A DNA stretch of 64,000 nt from Serratia rhizosphaerae (GCF_009817885.1 NZ_CP041764.1:1488001-1552000), one strand, 5' to 3'; shown: positions 25,547 through 35,831, numbered from the stretch's first letter. Numbers and translations are program-made. The notes: generated by a model not told the origin, from the letters alone.

Positions 25547-26926
25547 ATGTACGCTAATATCATCGATTTTCATCCGCTGTTAACCGCGCCGGAACCGGCG
25601 CGGCAAGCGCCGTTTGCCGCCGAGGTCGAGAACTATCTGCACCATTATCCCGACACCGAGTTCGTCGATATCTATCTGCACGATCTGAACGCCCAAATCC
25701 GCGGCAAACGCATCGCCGTCTCGGAACTGTTCGCCCTGGAGCAGGGCTGCTATTTCCCGCAGTCGGTGTATGCGATGGATCTCAACGGCCAGGTGGTGGA
25801 GCACAGCGGTCTGGGCCAGCAGGCCGGCGAACCCGACAGGCTGTGCCTGCCGGTGTGCGGCACGCTACGACCCTGCGCCAAAGACCCGCAGCATAGCGCG
25901 CAGCTGCTGCTGACCATGCAAGAAACGGACGGCGCGCCCTGCCTGCTGGAGCCGCGCGTGGTGCTGGCGCAGCTGCTTGAGCGGCTGCACCGCCTCGGCT
26001 ATTACCCGGTGATCGCCGCCGAGCTGGAGTTTTATCTCCATGCGCCGCAACAGCGCCCCGGGCAGCAAGAGGCGCTGTTATCGCAGAACTTTGCCGTTGA
26101 TGCGCCGGCGTGCCACGGTGCGCTGCTGGAGGATATCGCCCGCCACGCCAGGCTGCAGGCACTGCCGCTGACCGGCGTGGTGGCCGAAGCGGCAGCCGGC
26201 CAGTATGAGCTGAACCTGCGCCACGGCGCCGACGTGCTGGCCAGTTGCGATCGGCTGCTGGCGCTGAAGCGGCTGGTGCGTCAGGTGGCGCAGCAGCACC
26301 GGCAGCATGCCTGCTTTATGGCCAAGCCGGACGCGCAGACGGCCGGCAGCGGTCTGCACTTCCACATCAGCCTGCAGGATGCGCAGGGCCGCAACCGCCT
26401 GAGCATGCAGGACGATGCCCCCGGCGACGCCATGCGCCAGGTGCTCGCCGGCATGCTGGCGCTGATGCCGGCTTCCATGGCGCTGCTGGCGCCCAACGTC
26501 AACGCGTTCCGCCGCTTCCGCCCCGAGATGCATGTGCCGCTGCGCGCCTCGTGGGGCTACAACAACCGCACCGTGGCGCTGCGCCTGCCCTGCGCCGATC
26601 GGGCCAACCAGCGTATCGAGTACCGGCTGGCCGGCGCCGACGCCAACCCCTATCTGGCCGTCGCCGCCATCCTCGCCGGCATGCTGTTCGGGCTGGAGCA
26701 GAACCTGCCGCTGCCGCCGTCCAGCTGCGGCAACGGCTATGACGATCCGCAGGCAACGCCGCTGCCGCTCGGCCAGCCGCAGGCGCTGGCGCTGTTTCAA
26801 CGCTGTGCGGCGCTGCGACGGCTGCTCGGCCCGGCATTCTGCGACCTGTGGCACAGCTGTAAAAGCGCGGAGCTGGCGCAGTTTGAGCAGTTGATTACCG
26901 ACGCCGAACGCGCCTGGCCGCTGTAA
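25547..26926 (+). CDS. Glutamine-synthetase-family ligase, PuuA-like
   Basis: A 459-residue ligase similar over its length to E. coli PuuA (gamma-glutamylputrescine synthetase): NAQIRGKRIAVSELFALEQG, AELEFYL, GQYELNLRHGADVL, MAKPDAQTAGSGLHFHISLQ and ANPYLAVAAILAGM. PuuA joins glutamate to putrescine as the first step of putrescine breakdown in the cytoplasm. The other puu genes (puuD, puuB, puuP) are not adjacent; a transaminase, permease and aldehyde dehydrogenase of polyamine type occur 11 kb away. A half-length trehalose-phosphate synthase follows 35 bases on. Substrate could be another amine, so I do not give the symbol. Confidence 0.82.
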   Translation: MYANIIDFHPLLTAPEPARQAPFAAEVENYLHHYPDTEFVDIYLHDLNAQIRGKRIAVSELFALEQGCYFPQSVYAMDLNGQVVEHSGLGQQAGEPDRLCLPVCGTLRPCAKDPQHSAQLLLTMQETDGAPCLLEPRVVLAQLLERLHRLGYYPVIAAELEFYLHAPQQRPGQQEALLSQNFAVDAPACHGALLEDIARHARLQALPLTGVVAEAAAGQYELNLRHGADVLASCDRLLALKRLVRQVAQQHRQHACFMAKPDAQTAGSGLHFHISLQDAQGRNRLSMQDDAPGDAMRQVLAGMLALMPASMALLAPNVNAFRRFRPEMHVPLRASWGYNNRTVALRLPCADRANQRIEYRLAGADANPYLAVAAILAGMLFGLEQNLPLPPSSCGNGYDDPQATPLPLGQPQALALFQRCAALRRLLGPAFCDLWHSCKSAELAQFEQLITDAERAWPL

Positions 26927-26961
26927 TCCCGATTGATGACGAATAACCAAGGAGCCCTTTG

Positions 26962-27672
26962 ATGTCTCGTCTGGTTCTGCTCTCCAATAAACACTGTGAC
27001 GCCAATGATATTATCGCCGCCGTTCAGGACTACGCGCTGAATACCCTGACCGATGAAAGCCAGGGGCTGTGGCTGGGTTGGGACAGCAATGTGGAAAACT
27101 TCGCCGACGCCGCCGACCGGCCGGTACAGGTGCAGCACAGCAACGGTTATGAACTGGTGACCTTTCCCTTTTCCACCCGCGAGTTTCACTACCACTATCA
27201 GGGCTACTACCACGACGGGCTGTGGCCGGTGTTCCACAACCGCCCCGAGCTGGCCCATTTCACGCCGGAAAACTACCAGGCCTACCGGCAGGTCAACCGG
27301 CAGATCGCCGCCATCGCCAGCGAATACATCTGCCCGAGCGATTTGATCTGCATTGATGATTATCAACTGCTGCCCTGCGGCGCGGCGCTGAAGGAACAGG
27401 GGCTGCTTAACCCGTGCGGTTTCTTTTTCGCGCTGCCGTTTCCCGCCGCGCCGCTGCTGAAGAACATTCCTCAGCACCGCGAGCTGGTTGAGTCGCTGCT
27501 CTATTACGATCTGATCGGTTTTCGCAGCCTCGGCGACGCCAATAATTTCCACAACTATCTGGCGAACGCCTACCAGGTCGAGCCGCTGCCCGACAATCAG
27601 TATCAGGTCGACGGCCATATCTTCAGCACCGCCATCTTTCCCGACGCGCAGCACGCCAGCCGGCTGTGCTGA
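26962..27672 (+). CDS. GT20-family trehalose-6-phosphate synthase-like protein, N-terminal domain only
   Basis: A 236-residue protein with the N-terminal Rossmann half of OtsA: SRLVLLSNKHC, GLWLGWDSN, HYHYQGYYHDGLWPVFHNRP, CIDDYQLLPC and YDLIGFRSLGDANNF. OtsA is about 470 residues; the C-terminal half that binds the nucleotide sugar is absent, so normal synthase activity is not expected. There is no frameshift: the stop is followed at once by unrelated sequence and a GC hairpin. AAGGAG lies seven bases before the ATG. It is 35 bases after the PuuA-like gene, so both are probably cotranscribed. Possible regulatory or binding role. Confidence 0.75.
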   Translation: MSRLVLLSNKHCDANDIIAAVQDYALNTLTDESQGLWLGWDSNVENFADAADRPVQVQHSNGYELVTFPFSTREFHYHYQGYYHDGLWPVFHNRPELAHFTPENYQAYRQVNRQIAAIASEYICPSDLICIDDYQLLPCGAALKEQGLLNPCGFFFALPFPAAPLLKNIPQHRELVESLLYYDLIGFRSLGDANNFHNYLANAYQVEPLPDNQYQVDGHIFSTAIFPDAQHASRLC

Positions 27673-27704
27673 CGCCCCCGCCCGCCGCGGCCCTGCGCGG
27701 CGGA

Positions 27705-27753
27705 ACCGCTCAGCCGACGATTTCAACCGCTCGGCGGGCTATCGCACCGCTCG
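27705..27753 (+). promoter_or_regulatory. Three direct BtsR-type boxes upstream of btsT
   Basis: ACCGCTCA, ACCGCTCG and ACCGCTCG begin at 27705, 27726 and 27746. The first two are spaced by 13 bases, the known arrangement ACC(G/A)CT(C/T)A-N13-ACC(G/A)CT(C/T)A of BtsR (YehT) sites; the third is spaced by 12. They lie 163-211 bases upstream of btsT. Seen directly; the assignment relies on the published E. coli motif. Confidence 0.75.
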
Positions 27754-27915
27754 GCCAATTTCATCTGCCATCGCTTTACGCCGCGCGCGATGATGAGCTG
27801 TTCCTAAACCTGCCCCTTATTACCGGGGAAGCCGTACCTGACCACATCCGCACCCTAAAAATCTATAAGCGGATGCTTTTACACATTTTTTGCAGACTGG
27901 AATAAGGAATATCTC

Positions 27916-30087
27916 ATGAAACAAACGGGGATTTTCAAACATCTCCCATGGATGCTGCTGGGGGTACTCGGCGCATCCTGTCTCGGCGTGGTGGCGCTGC
28001 GGCGCGGCGAACACATCAGCGCGCTGTGGATCATCGTCGCCTCGATCGCGGTGTATCTGGTGGCCTACCGTTACTACAGCCTGTATATCGCCACCAAGGT
28101 GATGAAGCTGGACGCCGGTCGCGCCACCCCGGCGGTGGTGAATAACGACGGCCTGAACTACGTGCCGACCAACAGAAACGTGCTGTTCGGCCACCACTTC
28201 GCCGCCATTGCCGGCGCCGGCCCGCTGGTTGGCCCGGTGCTGGCGGCGCAGGTCGGCTACCTGCCGGGCACGCTGTGGCTGCTTGGCGGCGTGGTGCTGG
28301 CGGGGGCGGTGCAGGACTTTATCGTGCTGTTTATCTCCTCACGCCGCAACGGCGCGTCGCTCGGCGAGATCATCAAGAAGGAGATGGGCCCGGTGCCGGG
28401 CACCATCGCGCTGTTCGGCTGCTTCCTGATTATGATCATCATTCTGGCGGTGCTGGCGCTGATCGTGGTGAAAGCGCTGGCGGAAAGCCCGTGGGGCGTG
28501 TTCACCGTCTGCTCCACCGTGCCGATCGCGCTGTTTATGGGGATCTATATGCGCTTCCTGCGCCCCGGCCGCGTCGGCGAGGTGTCGGTGATCGGCATCG
28601 TGCTGCTGCTGGCGTCCATCTGGTTCGGCGGCGTGATCGCCCACGATCCGTACTGGGGCCCGGCGCTGACCTTTAAAGACACCACCATTACTTACACGCT
28701 GATCGGCTACGCGTTTATCTCCGCCCTGCTGCCGGTGTGGCTGATTCTGGCGCCGCGCGACTACCTGGCGACCTTCCTGAAAATCGGCGTGATCGTCGGG
28801 CTGGCGATCGGCATCGTGATCCTGAACCCGGATCTGAAAATGCCGGCGGTCACCCAGTTTGTCGACGGCACCGGCCCGGTGTGGAAAGGCTCGCTGTTCC
28901 CGTTCCTGTTTATCACCATCGCCTGCGGCGCGGTCTCCGGCTTCCACGCGCTGATCGCCTCCGGCACCACGCCGAAGCTGCTGGCCTGTGAAACCGACGC
29001 GCGTTTCATCGGCTACGGCGCAATGCTGATGGAATCCTTCGTGGCGATCATGGCGCTGGTGGCGGCATCGATTATCGAACCGGGCCTGTACTTCGCCATG
29101 AATACCCCGCCGGCGGCGCTGGGCATTACCATGCCGAACCTGCACGAGCTGGGGGGCGATAACGCGCCGCTGATTATGGCGCAGCTGAAGGATGTGACGG
29201 TGCACGCCGCCGCCACAGTCAGTTCATGGGGCTTTGTCATCAGCCCGGAGCAGATCCTGCAAACCGCGAAAGACATCGGCGAACCGTCGGTGCTGAACCG
29301 CGCCGGCGGCGCGCCGACGCTGGCGGTGGGCATCGCCCACGTGTTCCACAAGATTATGCCGGCGGCGGATATGGGCTTCTGGTACCACTTCGGCATTCTG
29401 TTTGAGGCGCTGTTTATCCTGACCGCGCTGGACGCCGGCACCCGCTCCGGCCGCTTTATGCTGCAGGATCTACTGGGCAACTTCGTGCCGTTCCTGAAAA
29501 AAACCGACTCGCTGGTGGCCGGCATTATCGGCACCGCCGGCTGCGTCGGCCTGTGGGGCTACCTGCTGTATCAGGGGGTGGTCGACCCGCTCGGCGGCGT
29601 GAAAAGCCTGTGGCCGCTGTTCGGCATCTCCAACCAGATGCTGGCCGCGGTGGCGCTGGTGCTCGGCACCGTGGTGCTGATCAAGATGAAGCGCACCCGC
29701 TACATCTGGGTGACGGTGCTGCCGGCGGTGTGGCTGCTGATCTGCACCACCTATGCGCTGGGGCTGAAGCTGCTGAGCAATAACCCGCAGCTGGAAGGCT
29801 TCTTCTATCTCGCCAACGAGTACAAACAGAAAATTGCCGCCGGCGGCGACCTGAGCCCGCAGCAGATCGCCAATATGCAGCATATCGTGGTGAACAACTA
29901 CACCAACGCCGGCCTGAGCATTCTGTTCCTGCTGGTGGTGTACGCCATTATCTTCTACGGGATAAAAACCGCGCTGGCGGCGCGCAAAAACCCGCAGCGC
30001 AGCGACCAGGAAGCCCCATACGTGCCGGTGCCGGAACAGACGGCGTCCAACTCTGAGGGCGAGGTCAAAGTTTCACCCCAGCATTAA
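27916..30087 (+). CDS. btsT: BtsT (YjiY), pyruvate/proton symporter of the CstA family
   Basis: A 723-residue inner-membrane protein with many helices and the CstA signatures [20 protein letters not shown] and [21 protein letters not shown]. coli BtsT imports pyruvate with high affinity. The gene order btsT, yjiX, yjiA matches E. coli, and that, with BtsR boxes upstream, favours BtsT over its paralogue CstA. AAGGA precedes the ATG. Expected control: the BtsS/BtsR two-component system sensing pyruvate, with LytTR-type boxes at 27705-27753. Confidence 0.88.
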   Translation: MKQTGIFKHLPWMLLGVLGASCLGVVALRRGEHISALWIIVASIAVYLVAYRYYSLYIATKVMKLDAGRATPAVVNNDGLNYVPTNRNVLFGHHFAAIAGAGPLVGPVLAAQVGYLPGTLWLLGGVVLAGAVQDFIVLFISSRRNGASLGEIIKKEMGPVPGTIALFGCFLIMIIILAVLALIVVKALAESPWGVFTVCSTVPIALFMGIYMRFLRPGRVGEVSVIGIVLLLASIWFGGVIAHDPYWGPALTFKDTTITYTLIGYAFISALLPVWLILAPRDYLATFLKIGVIVGLAIGIVILNPDLKMPAVTQFVDGTGPVWKGSLFPFLFITIACGAVSGFHALIASGTTPKLLACETDARFIGYGAMLMESFVAIMALVAASIIEPGLYFAMNTPPAALGITMPNLHELGGDNAPLIMAQLKDVTVHAAATVSSWGFVISPEQILQTAKDIGEPSVLNRAGGAPTLAVGIAHVFHKIMPAADMGFWYHFGILFEALFILTALDAGTRSGRFMLQDLLGNFVPFLKKTDSLVAGIIGTAGCVGLWGYLLYQGVVDPLGGVKSLWPLFGISNQMLAAVALVLGTVVLIKMKRTRYIWVTVLPAVWLLICTTYALGLKLLSNNPQLEGFFYLANEYKQKIAAGGDLSPQQIANMQHIVVNNYTNAGLSILFLLVVYAIIFYGIKTALAARKNPQRSDQEAPYVPVPEQTASNSEGEVKVSPQH

Positions 30088-30167
30088 CGGCAATTTGCCT
30101 GCATAATAGAGTGAGTCACGGGCGCTGCGTGCGGCGCCCGTTAACCACGTTTTCCGGGAGTACACCT

Positions 30168-30371
30168 ATGTTCGGCAATCTTGGTCAGGCGGGAAAATAT
30201 CTGGGACAGGCGGCGCGGATGCTGGTCGGCGTACCGGACTACGACACCTACGTCCAGCATATGCAGGACAACCACCCGGATAAGCCGGTGATGAGCTATA
30301 AAGAATTCTTCCGCGAGCGCCAGCAAGCGCGCTACGGCGGCGACGGTAAAGGCGGCATGCGCTGCTGCTAG
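30168..30371 (+). CDS. yjiX: YjiX, small YbdD/YjiX-family protein
   Basis: A 67-residue cytoplasmic protein with the family core [20 protein letters not shown] and [16 protein letters not shown], ending in GGMRCC. It has the same length as E. coli YjiX. GGGAG lies just upstream of the ATG. It sits between btsT and yjiA. Members accompany CstA/BtsT transporters and are thought to be needed for their activity; the mechanism is unknown. Confidence 0.88.
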   Translation: MFGNLGQAGKYLGQAARMLVGVPDYDTYVQHMQDNHPDKPVMSYKEFFRERQQARYGGDGKGGMRCC

Positions 30372-30394
30372 GCCCCGAGCATTAAGGATCCGCA

Positions 30395-31351
30395 ATGAAA
30401 CCCATCGCAGTCACCATTCTGACCGGCTTTTTGGGCGCCGGTAAAACCACCCTGTTACGCCATATCCTGCATGCCGACCACGGCTATCGCATCGCGGTGA
30501 TTGAAAACGAATTCGGCGAAGTGCCGATCGACCACGCGCTGATCGGCGATCGCGCCAGCCGCATCACCACGCTGAGCAACGGCTGCATCTGCTGCAGCCG
30601 CGCCAATGAACTGGAGGACGCGCTGCTCGACCTGCTGGACGGCATTGACCGCGGCGAGCTGACCTTCGACCGGCTGATTATCGAATGCACCGGCATGGCG
30701 GACCCCGGCCCAATCGCCCAGACCTTCTTCACCCACCCGGCGATCTGCGAACGTTTTCTGCTGGACGGCATCATCACGCTGGTGGATGCGGTGCATGCCG
30801 AACAGCAGCTGGATAAATACAGCATCGCACAGTCGCAGGTGGGCTATGCCGACCGTATTCTGCTGAGCAAAACCGACGTCGCCGGCGACAGCGAGGCGCT
30901 GATCCGGCGCCTGCAGCGTATCAACGCCCGCGCCCCGGTGCACAAGGCGCTGCACGGCGATATCGATCTCAAGGTGCTGTTTGATATTGAGGGCTTCGTG
31001 CTTAATGACAGGCTGAACCTGAGCACGCCGGTGTTCCGCCGCATCGCGGAGCCGCAGAACAGCATTCACTCGATCGTGCTCTACCACCAGCCGCCGCTGG
31101 AGCTGGCGCAGATCTCCACGGTGATGGAGGAACTGCTGCTGCAGTTTGCCGACAATCTGCTGCGCTACAAAGGCATTTTGTCGATCAAAGACGAGCCGCG
31201 CCGCCTGCTGTTTCAGGGCGTGCAGCGGCTGTACAACGCCGACTGGGACCGCGACTGGCAACCGGACGAGCCGCGCCAGAGCACGCTGGTGTTTATCGGC
31301 ATCGACCTGCCGGAAGCGGAGATCCGCGCACGCTTTGCCGCTCTGCGCTGA
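30395..31351 (+). CDS. yjiA: YjiA, CobW/G3E-family metal-binding GTPase
   Basis: A 318-residue G3E P-loop GTPase. Walker A is GFLGAGKTT near residue 11, the metal-site motif CICC near residue 66, Walker B-like IIECTGMADP near residue 96, and base recognition LLSKTD near residue 151. E. coli YjiA binds zinc and other metals; its physiological target is not settled. It starts 23 bases after yjiX and is probably cotranscribed with it. Cytoplasmic. Confidence 0.92.
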   Translation: MKPIAVTILTGFLGAGKTTLLRHILHADHGYRIAVIENEFGEVPIDHALIGDRASRITTLSNGCICCSRANELEDALLDLLDGIDRGELTFDRLIIECTGMADPGPIAQTFFTHPAICERFLLDGIITLVDAVHAEQQLDKYSIAQSQVGYADRILLSKTDVAGDSEALIRRLQRINARAPVHKALHGDIDLKVLFDIEGFVLNDRLNLSTPVFRRIAEPQNSIHSIVLYHQPPLELAQISTVMEELLLQFADNLLRYKGILSIKDEPRRLLFQGVQRLYNADWDRDWQPDEPRQSTLVFIGIDLPEAEIRARFAALR

Positions 31352-31501
31352 GCAATAAAACCGCCGTCGTCGCAAACAGGCTTTGACGAATCCTCTATCT
31401 GAGTACTTTAATCATGGAGTGGCGCGCTGACGCGCCGCCCTTATTTTGCAGCCGTGTGCCAATGCGCACCGGCAGTCATCACTCAGAGGATCATCACCTG
31501 T

Positions 31502-33100
31502 ATGCCATTAAAACGAACAACCCTGGGCCTGTTGCTGGCGGGCGCCGGCCTGCTGTCGGCCAATAACGCGCTGGCCGCCTCTGATACGCTGATTTACTGC
31601 ACCGTGGCCTCGCCGGAGTCATTCAATCCGCAGCTGTCCACCTCCGGGCCGACCTTTATCGCCACTTCGCAGATGCTGTACAACCGCCTGGTGACGCTGC
31701 GCGGCAGCGACAAAACCCCCGCTCCCTCGCTGGCTACCGACTGGACCATCAGCCCGGACGGCAAGACCTACACCTTCACCCTGCGCAAAGGGGTGAAGTT
31801 CAACCGTAATAAATTCTTTACCCCCAGCCGCGATTTTAACGCCGAAGACGTGGTGTTTACGGTGATGCGCCAGAAAGACCCCAACCACCCGTACCACAAG
31901 GTATCCGGCGGTAACTACGAATACTTCACCGATCTGGGGCTGGATAAACTGATCGCCAAGGTCGAGGCGCTGGACGACTATCACGTGCGCTTTACCCTGA
32001 CTCAGCCTAACGCGGCGTTCCTCGCCGACTGGACGATGGACTTCGCCTCGATCCTGTCGGCGGAATACGCCGATGCGATGATGAAGAAAGGCACGCCGGA
32101 GAACGTCGACAGCTGGCCGATCGGCACCGGCCCTTACGCGCTGCAGCAGTACAAACAGGACTCGCTGATCCGCTACATCGCCAACCCGCACTACTGGCAG
32201 GGCGAGGTAGCCAGCAAGCACCTGATTTTCTCCATCACCCCGGACGCGCAAACCCGACTGTCGAAGCTGAAAACCAACGAATGCCAAATTATCCCGGCGC
32301 CGCTGCCCGAGCAGTTCGACGCGATTAAACGCGACAAGAACCTGCAGCTGCACAGCATCGACGGGCTGAACGTCGGCTATCTGGCGTTCAACACCGCCAA
32401 AAAGCCGTTTGATAACCTGCTGGTGCGCCAGGCGCTGAGCTATGCGGTGGATAAAAAAGCCATCGCCGCCGCGGTATTTAAAGAGAGCGGCTCACCGGCC
32501 AGTTCGCTGCTGCCGCCGGGCATGCTGGGCTACAACGATAAGCTGCCGGGCTATGAATACAACCCGCAAAAAGCGCGCGAACTGCTGAAGCAGGCCGGGC
32601 TGGAGAAAGGTTTCACCACCGATATCTGGTCAATGCCGGTCGCCCGCCCCTATAACCCCAACTCGCGCCGCATCGCCGAGATGATTCAGAGCGACTGGGC
32701 GCAGGTGGGCGTCAAAGCCAAAATCGTCACCTGGGAATGGGGCCAGTATCTGGCCGGGCTGCGCAAGGGCGAGCAGCACAGCGCGCTGTACGGCTGGGTA
32801 TCGGATAACGGCGACCCGGACAACTTCGCCACCCTGCTGGGCTGCGACGGCGTGCAGAGCGGCGCCAACGTCGCCCGCTGGTGCGACAAGTCGTATGACT
32901 CGCTGATCAAGCAGGCCATTGCGGTCAACACCCCGGCAGAGCGCGGCAAGCTCTACCAGCAGGCGCAGGAAGTGTTTGCCAAACAGGCGCCCTGGCTGCC
33001 GCTGGCGAACGGCAAGGTGTTTTACGCCACCCGCAACAACCTCAGCGGCTACGTGGTGGACGTCAACGGCAGTGATTTTTCCAAAGCGAAGCTGAATTAA
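31502..33100 (+). CDS. Periplasmic peptide/solute-binding protein, DppA-like
   Basis: A 532-residue extracytoplasmic solute-binding protein (SBP family 5). Signal peptide MPLKRTTLGLLLAGAGLLSA ends with NNALA; the mature part starts SDTLIYCTVASPESFNPQLS, very close to E. coli DppA, with FSITPDAQTRLSKLKTNECQ and LYGWVSDNGDPDNF later. DppA delivers dipeptides (and heme) to DppBCDF. No permease or ATPase genes accompany it here, so it is an orphan partner for a transporter elsewhere. I chose the ATG at 31502 as the start of the signal peptide. Confidence 0.85.
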   Translation: MPLKRTTLGLLLAGAGLLSANNALAASDTLIYCTVASPESFNPQLSTSGPTFIATSQMLYNRLVTLRGSDKTPAPSLATDWTISPDGKTYTFTLRKGVKFNRNKFFTPSRDFNAEDVVFTVMRQKDPNHPYHKVSGGNYEYFTDLGLDKLIAKVEALDDYHVRFTLTQPNAAFLADWTMDFASILSAEYADAMMKKGTPENVDSWPIGTGPYALQQYKQDSLIRYIANPHYWQGEVASKHLIFSITPDAQTRLSKLKTNECQIIPAPLPEQFDAIKRDKNLQLHSIDGLNVGYLAFNTAKKPFDNLLVRQALSYAVDKKAIAAAVFKESGSPASSLLPPGMLGYNDKLPGYEYNPQKARELLKQAGLEKGFTTDIWSMPVARPYNPNSRRIAEMIQSDWAQVGVKAKIVTWEWGQYLAGLRKGEQHSALYGWVSDNGDPDNFATLLGCDGVQSGANVARWCDKSYDSLIKQAIAVNTPAERGKLYQQAQEVFAKQAPWLPLANGKVFYATRNNLSGYVVDVNGSDFSKAKLN

Positions 33101-33285
33101 TCGCACCGCTCAGGGCGAGGCGCCCCCTCGCCCTGCCTGCTTTCCGCCGGACAAACGCACCACGCCAGCCCCAGCGTGCACAGGCAGCTCAGCGTCAGCA
33201 CCACGCCCGGCCGCTGCGCCAGCCACGCCCCCAGCATCAGATAGTACATCAGGCCAAGAAGCGAGCCGGAAATCGATAACCGCAA
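33097..33285 (-). CDS. Possible small membrane protein or remnant, 62 residues
   Basis: The frame reads as one and a half hydrophobic helices (GLMYYLMLGAWLAQRPG, then VVLTLSCLCTLGLAWCV) with a charged tail. It has no clear ribosome site and shares its end with the downstream part of the DppA-like gene. It might be the tail of a lost transporter gene. Weak; included because its composition is membrane-like. Confidence 0.2.
   Translation of the reverse strand: MRLSISGSLLGLMYYLMLGAWLAQRPGVVLTLSCLCTLGLAWCVCPAESRQGEGAPRPERCD
33111..33135 (+). terminator. GC-rich hairpin after the DppA-like gene
   Basis: CAGGGCGAGG/CCTCGCCCTG is a perfect 10-bp stem with a five-base loop, 10 bases after the stop. 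It lacks a T tract, so it may be a weak or processing hairpin. The AT-rich stretch 33286-33561 beyond it is promoter-like DNA for the next gene. Confidence 0.45.
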
Positions 33286-33561
33286 CTAAAATTAACAAAT
33301 AATAAAAATAAATTATCATATAGATATTTATTAATAACCAACATTATTTAGCACACCAGAATCAACCCCACAAATCTCTATTAAATAACAGAATAACCCT
33401 GTTTATTTACCGCTCAATCACATCCAGCACGCCCACTGATACAATATTTATGCCTAAGTCGAAAAGGCAAAGAAAACACGGAACAATTTCATTAAGACAT
33501 ATAAATCAATTCATTTTGATTATGTATGGATATAGCAAAATTAAGGAAAGGAATACTTTAA

Positions 33562-35694
33562 ATGAACAGAAAAGAAAAAAATCAGCTGAGCGCCAAGCTC
33601 TCCCCCATTTGTTTTCTGAGCCTGCTCTCCTGGGGAGCGATCGCTCATGCGGCAATTACCCCCTCAGCGCCGATTAACGGCGGCCCTTCCGTCAGCGCCG
33701 GCGCCAACGGCAGCACCATTATTGATATCAATGCGGCTGGCAAAGGCGGTGTTTCCCATAATATCTACTCAGAGTTCGACGTAAACAGAGGCGGCGTGGT
33801 GCTCAATAACAGCGCGGCCGGTTCAACCTCGCAGCTGGCCGGCAATATCGCCGGCAACGCCAACCTGGCCGGCGGTTCCGCGTCCATTATCCTGAACGAA
33901 GTCAACTCCACCCGCGCCAGCCAGTTGAACGGTATGATCGAAGTCGCCGGCGACAAGGCGCAGGTGATTGTTGCCAACCCATCGGGCATCAGCTGCAGCG
34001 GCTGCGGCTTTATCAACGCCGATCGCGCGACCCTGACCACCGGTAAAGCGCTGGTCGCCAATGGCACACTGATGGGCTATACCGTGGATAAAGGCAGCGT
34101 CATCATCAACGGCGACGGCCTGAATACCGGCGATGCCGACTACACCGATATCATCGCGCGCGCCGTGCAGATTAACGCCAATATCGTCGCCAAAGATCTG
34201 AAGATCACCGCCGGACGCAACAACGTCAACGCGGACAACACGCAGATCAACGAACTGACGCCGGGCGGCATCAGGCCGTCAATCGCCATCGACGTCGCCA
34301 AGTTAGGCGGCATGTACGCCAATAAAATCACCCTGGTCAGCACCGATTACGGCGTCGGGGTGCGTAACGCCGGCACTATCGGCGCCATGGCAAGCGACGT
34401 CAACATCACCACCGACGGCGTGCTGGAAAATAAAGGCACCCTCTCCGCACAGCACGACGTCAATATCGACACCACGCAGGCGCGCAACCGCAACGGCGGT
34501 TATTACTATGCGTACGGCCGTACATTAAACAACACCGCGAACGGCGTGATCAGCGCCGGCAAAAATATCAATATCGATCTGGCCAAAAGTCAACTGAGCA
34601 ACAGCGGCGGCAAACTGCAGGCAGACGGTGATATCAATATCGTCAGCGGTGATATCGACAACCGATACGGCAATATCGACAGTCAGGGTACCGTCAATAT
34701 GCGCCACGACCCTTACCATTACGGCTACAGCAGGACGTTAAACAACGCCGGCGGCGTCATCCACGGCTTCAACGGCGTGACTATTTCCTCGCGCGGTGTG
34801 AATAATACCGAAGGGGTTATCAAGAGCGATATGGGCGGCATTGACATTCACACCGCCGGTTACACCCTGACCAATACCCGCGGCACCATCGAATCCTGCT
34901 GCGAGCTGAACCTGGATGTCGGCACGCTGACGAATACGTCCGGCTTGATTCAGTCCGCAGAGAACCTCACCATTAACACCAACCGCTATGCGCTGACCAA
35001 CCAGTCCGGCGTGATTCGCGGCGGTAACGACGTGTCGATCAGCAGCCTCGGCGTCAATAACCACGCCGGGCGGATCATGGCCGACAACCACCTGAACATC
35101 AACGCCAACGGCAGCAGCATCGTCAACACCAACACCGTCAGAAATACCGACGAAGCCGGGCTGTTCAGCGGCCAGGGCGGCATGACCCTGATCGCCAGCG
35201 TCATCAACAACGGCAACGGGAAAATGGTCTCCAAGAGCAACATCATCACCAATACCTCGTCGTTGCTGAGCAACGTCAACGGTCTGATCGACAGTGACGG
35301 CAGCGTCCTGGTGACCACCTCAGCCCTCAACAACGGCAACGGTACGATCAACGCGGCTGAAGACGTGGTGATTGACGCCCGCTCCGTCAGCAACACCAGA
35401 GGCGAGATCAACGCCGGCGGTGAGGCGACGCTGACGCTGGCCGGCGGCTATAGCCACCAAGGCACGCTGAGCGCGCAAGAAGGCATCCGGATTAACGCCG
35501 AGAAAGGCGCCGTCTACAACTACGGCACGTTGGCGTCCGCCAACGGTAAAACCATCATTAACAGCCGCAGTTTCGCCAACTATAGAAACGCGCTGGTGGA
35601 CAGCCCGGCCGGCGTTGAGCTGGTGCTGGACAAGTCCGGCACCTTCACCAACAGCGGTGCCGTTAACGGCACCATCACCATCAACAAGCAGTAA
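33562..35694 (+). CDS. Two-partner secretion exoprotein (TpsA, filamentous-hemagglutinin-like), short form
   Basis: A 710-residue secreted protein: signal peptide ending AIAHA near residue 30, then the haemagglutination-activity (TPS) domain with NPSGISCSGCGF near residue 150. After that come beta-helix repeats of the kind TNTRGTIESCCELNLDVG and LTNTSGLIQSAENLTINTN up to the end. There is no toxin-delivery end: no VENN motif and no large C-terminal variable region. It should be exported through the neighbouring TpsB. Family members act in adhesion, biofilm or haemagglutination; the job here is unknown. Confidence 0.85.
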   Translation: MNRKEKNQLSAKLSPICFLSLLSWGAIAHAAITPSAPINGGPSVSAGANGSTIIDINAAGKGGVSHNIYSEFDVNRGGVVLNNSAAGSTSQLAGNIAGNANLAGGSASIILNEVNSTRASQLNGMIEVAGDKAQVIVANPSGISCSGCGFINADRATLTTGKALVANGTLMGYTVDKGSVIINGDGLNTGDADYTDIIARAVQINANIVAKDLKITAGRNNVNADNTQINELTPGGIRPSIAIDVAKLGGMYANKITLVSTDYGVGVRNAGTIGAMASDVNITTDGVLENKGTLSAQHDVNIDTTQARNRNGGYYYAYGRTLNNTANGVISAGKNINIDLAKSQLSNSGGKLQADGDINIVSGDIDNRYGNIDSQGTVNMRHDPYHYGYSRTLNNAGGVIHGFNGVTISSRGVNNTEGVIKSDMGGIDIHTAGYTLTNTRGTIESCCELNLDVGTLTNTSGLIQSAENLTINTNRYALTNQSGVIRGGNDVSISSLGVNNHAGRIMADNHLNINANGSSIVNTNTVRNTDEAGLFSGQGGMTLIASVINNGNGKMVSKSNIITNTSSLLSNVNGLIDSDGSVLVTTSALNNGNGTINAAEDVVIDARSVSNTRGEINAGGEATLTLAGGYSHQGTLSAQEGIRINAEKGAVYNYGTLASANGKTIINSRSFANYRNALVDSPAGVELVLDKSGTFTNSGAVNGTITINKQ

Positions 35695-35706
35695 CCCTGT
35701 CAACGC

Positions 35707-35730
35707 AGGCGGCCTCTTCGGGGGCCGCCT
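35707..35730 (+). terminator. Hairpin between tpsA and tpsB
   Basis: AGGCGGCC-TCTTCGGG-GGCCGCCT forms a strong stem 13 bases after the tpsA stop, without a T tract. It may stabilise tpsA mRNA or lower tpsB expression relative to tpsA. No experimental support. Confidence 0.5.
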
Positions 35731-35831
35731 CGGGATCGTCATCAACCCACACTGCAGCGCTATTTCTTCCCGGCAACAGGCCGATAAATGGCTAACGGAT
35801 GCCAAAAAGCACGATAAGGATATTAACCAAC

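Noticed and set aside
33562..35694. CDI/toxin role for the TpsA-like protein
   Set aside because: No VENN/pretoxin motif or variable C-terminal toxin domain, and no immunity gene follows.
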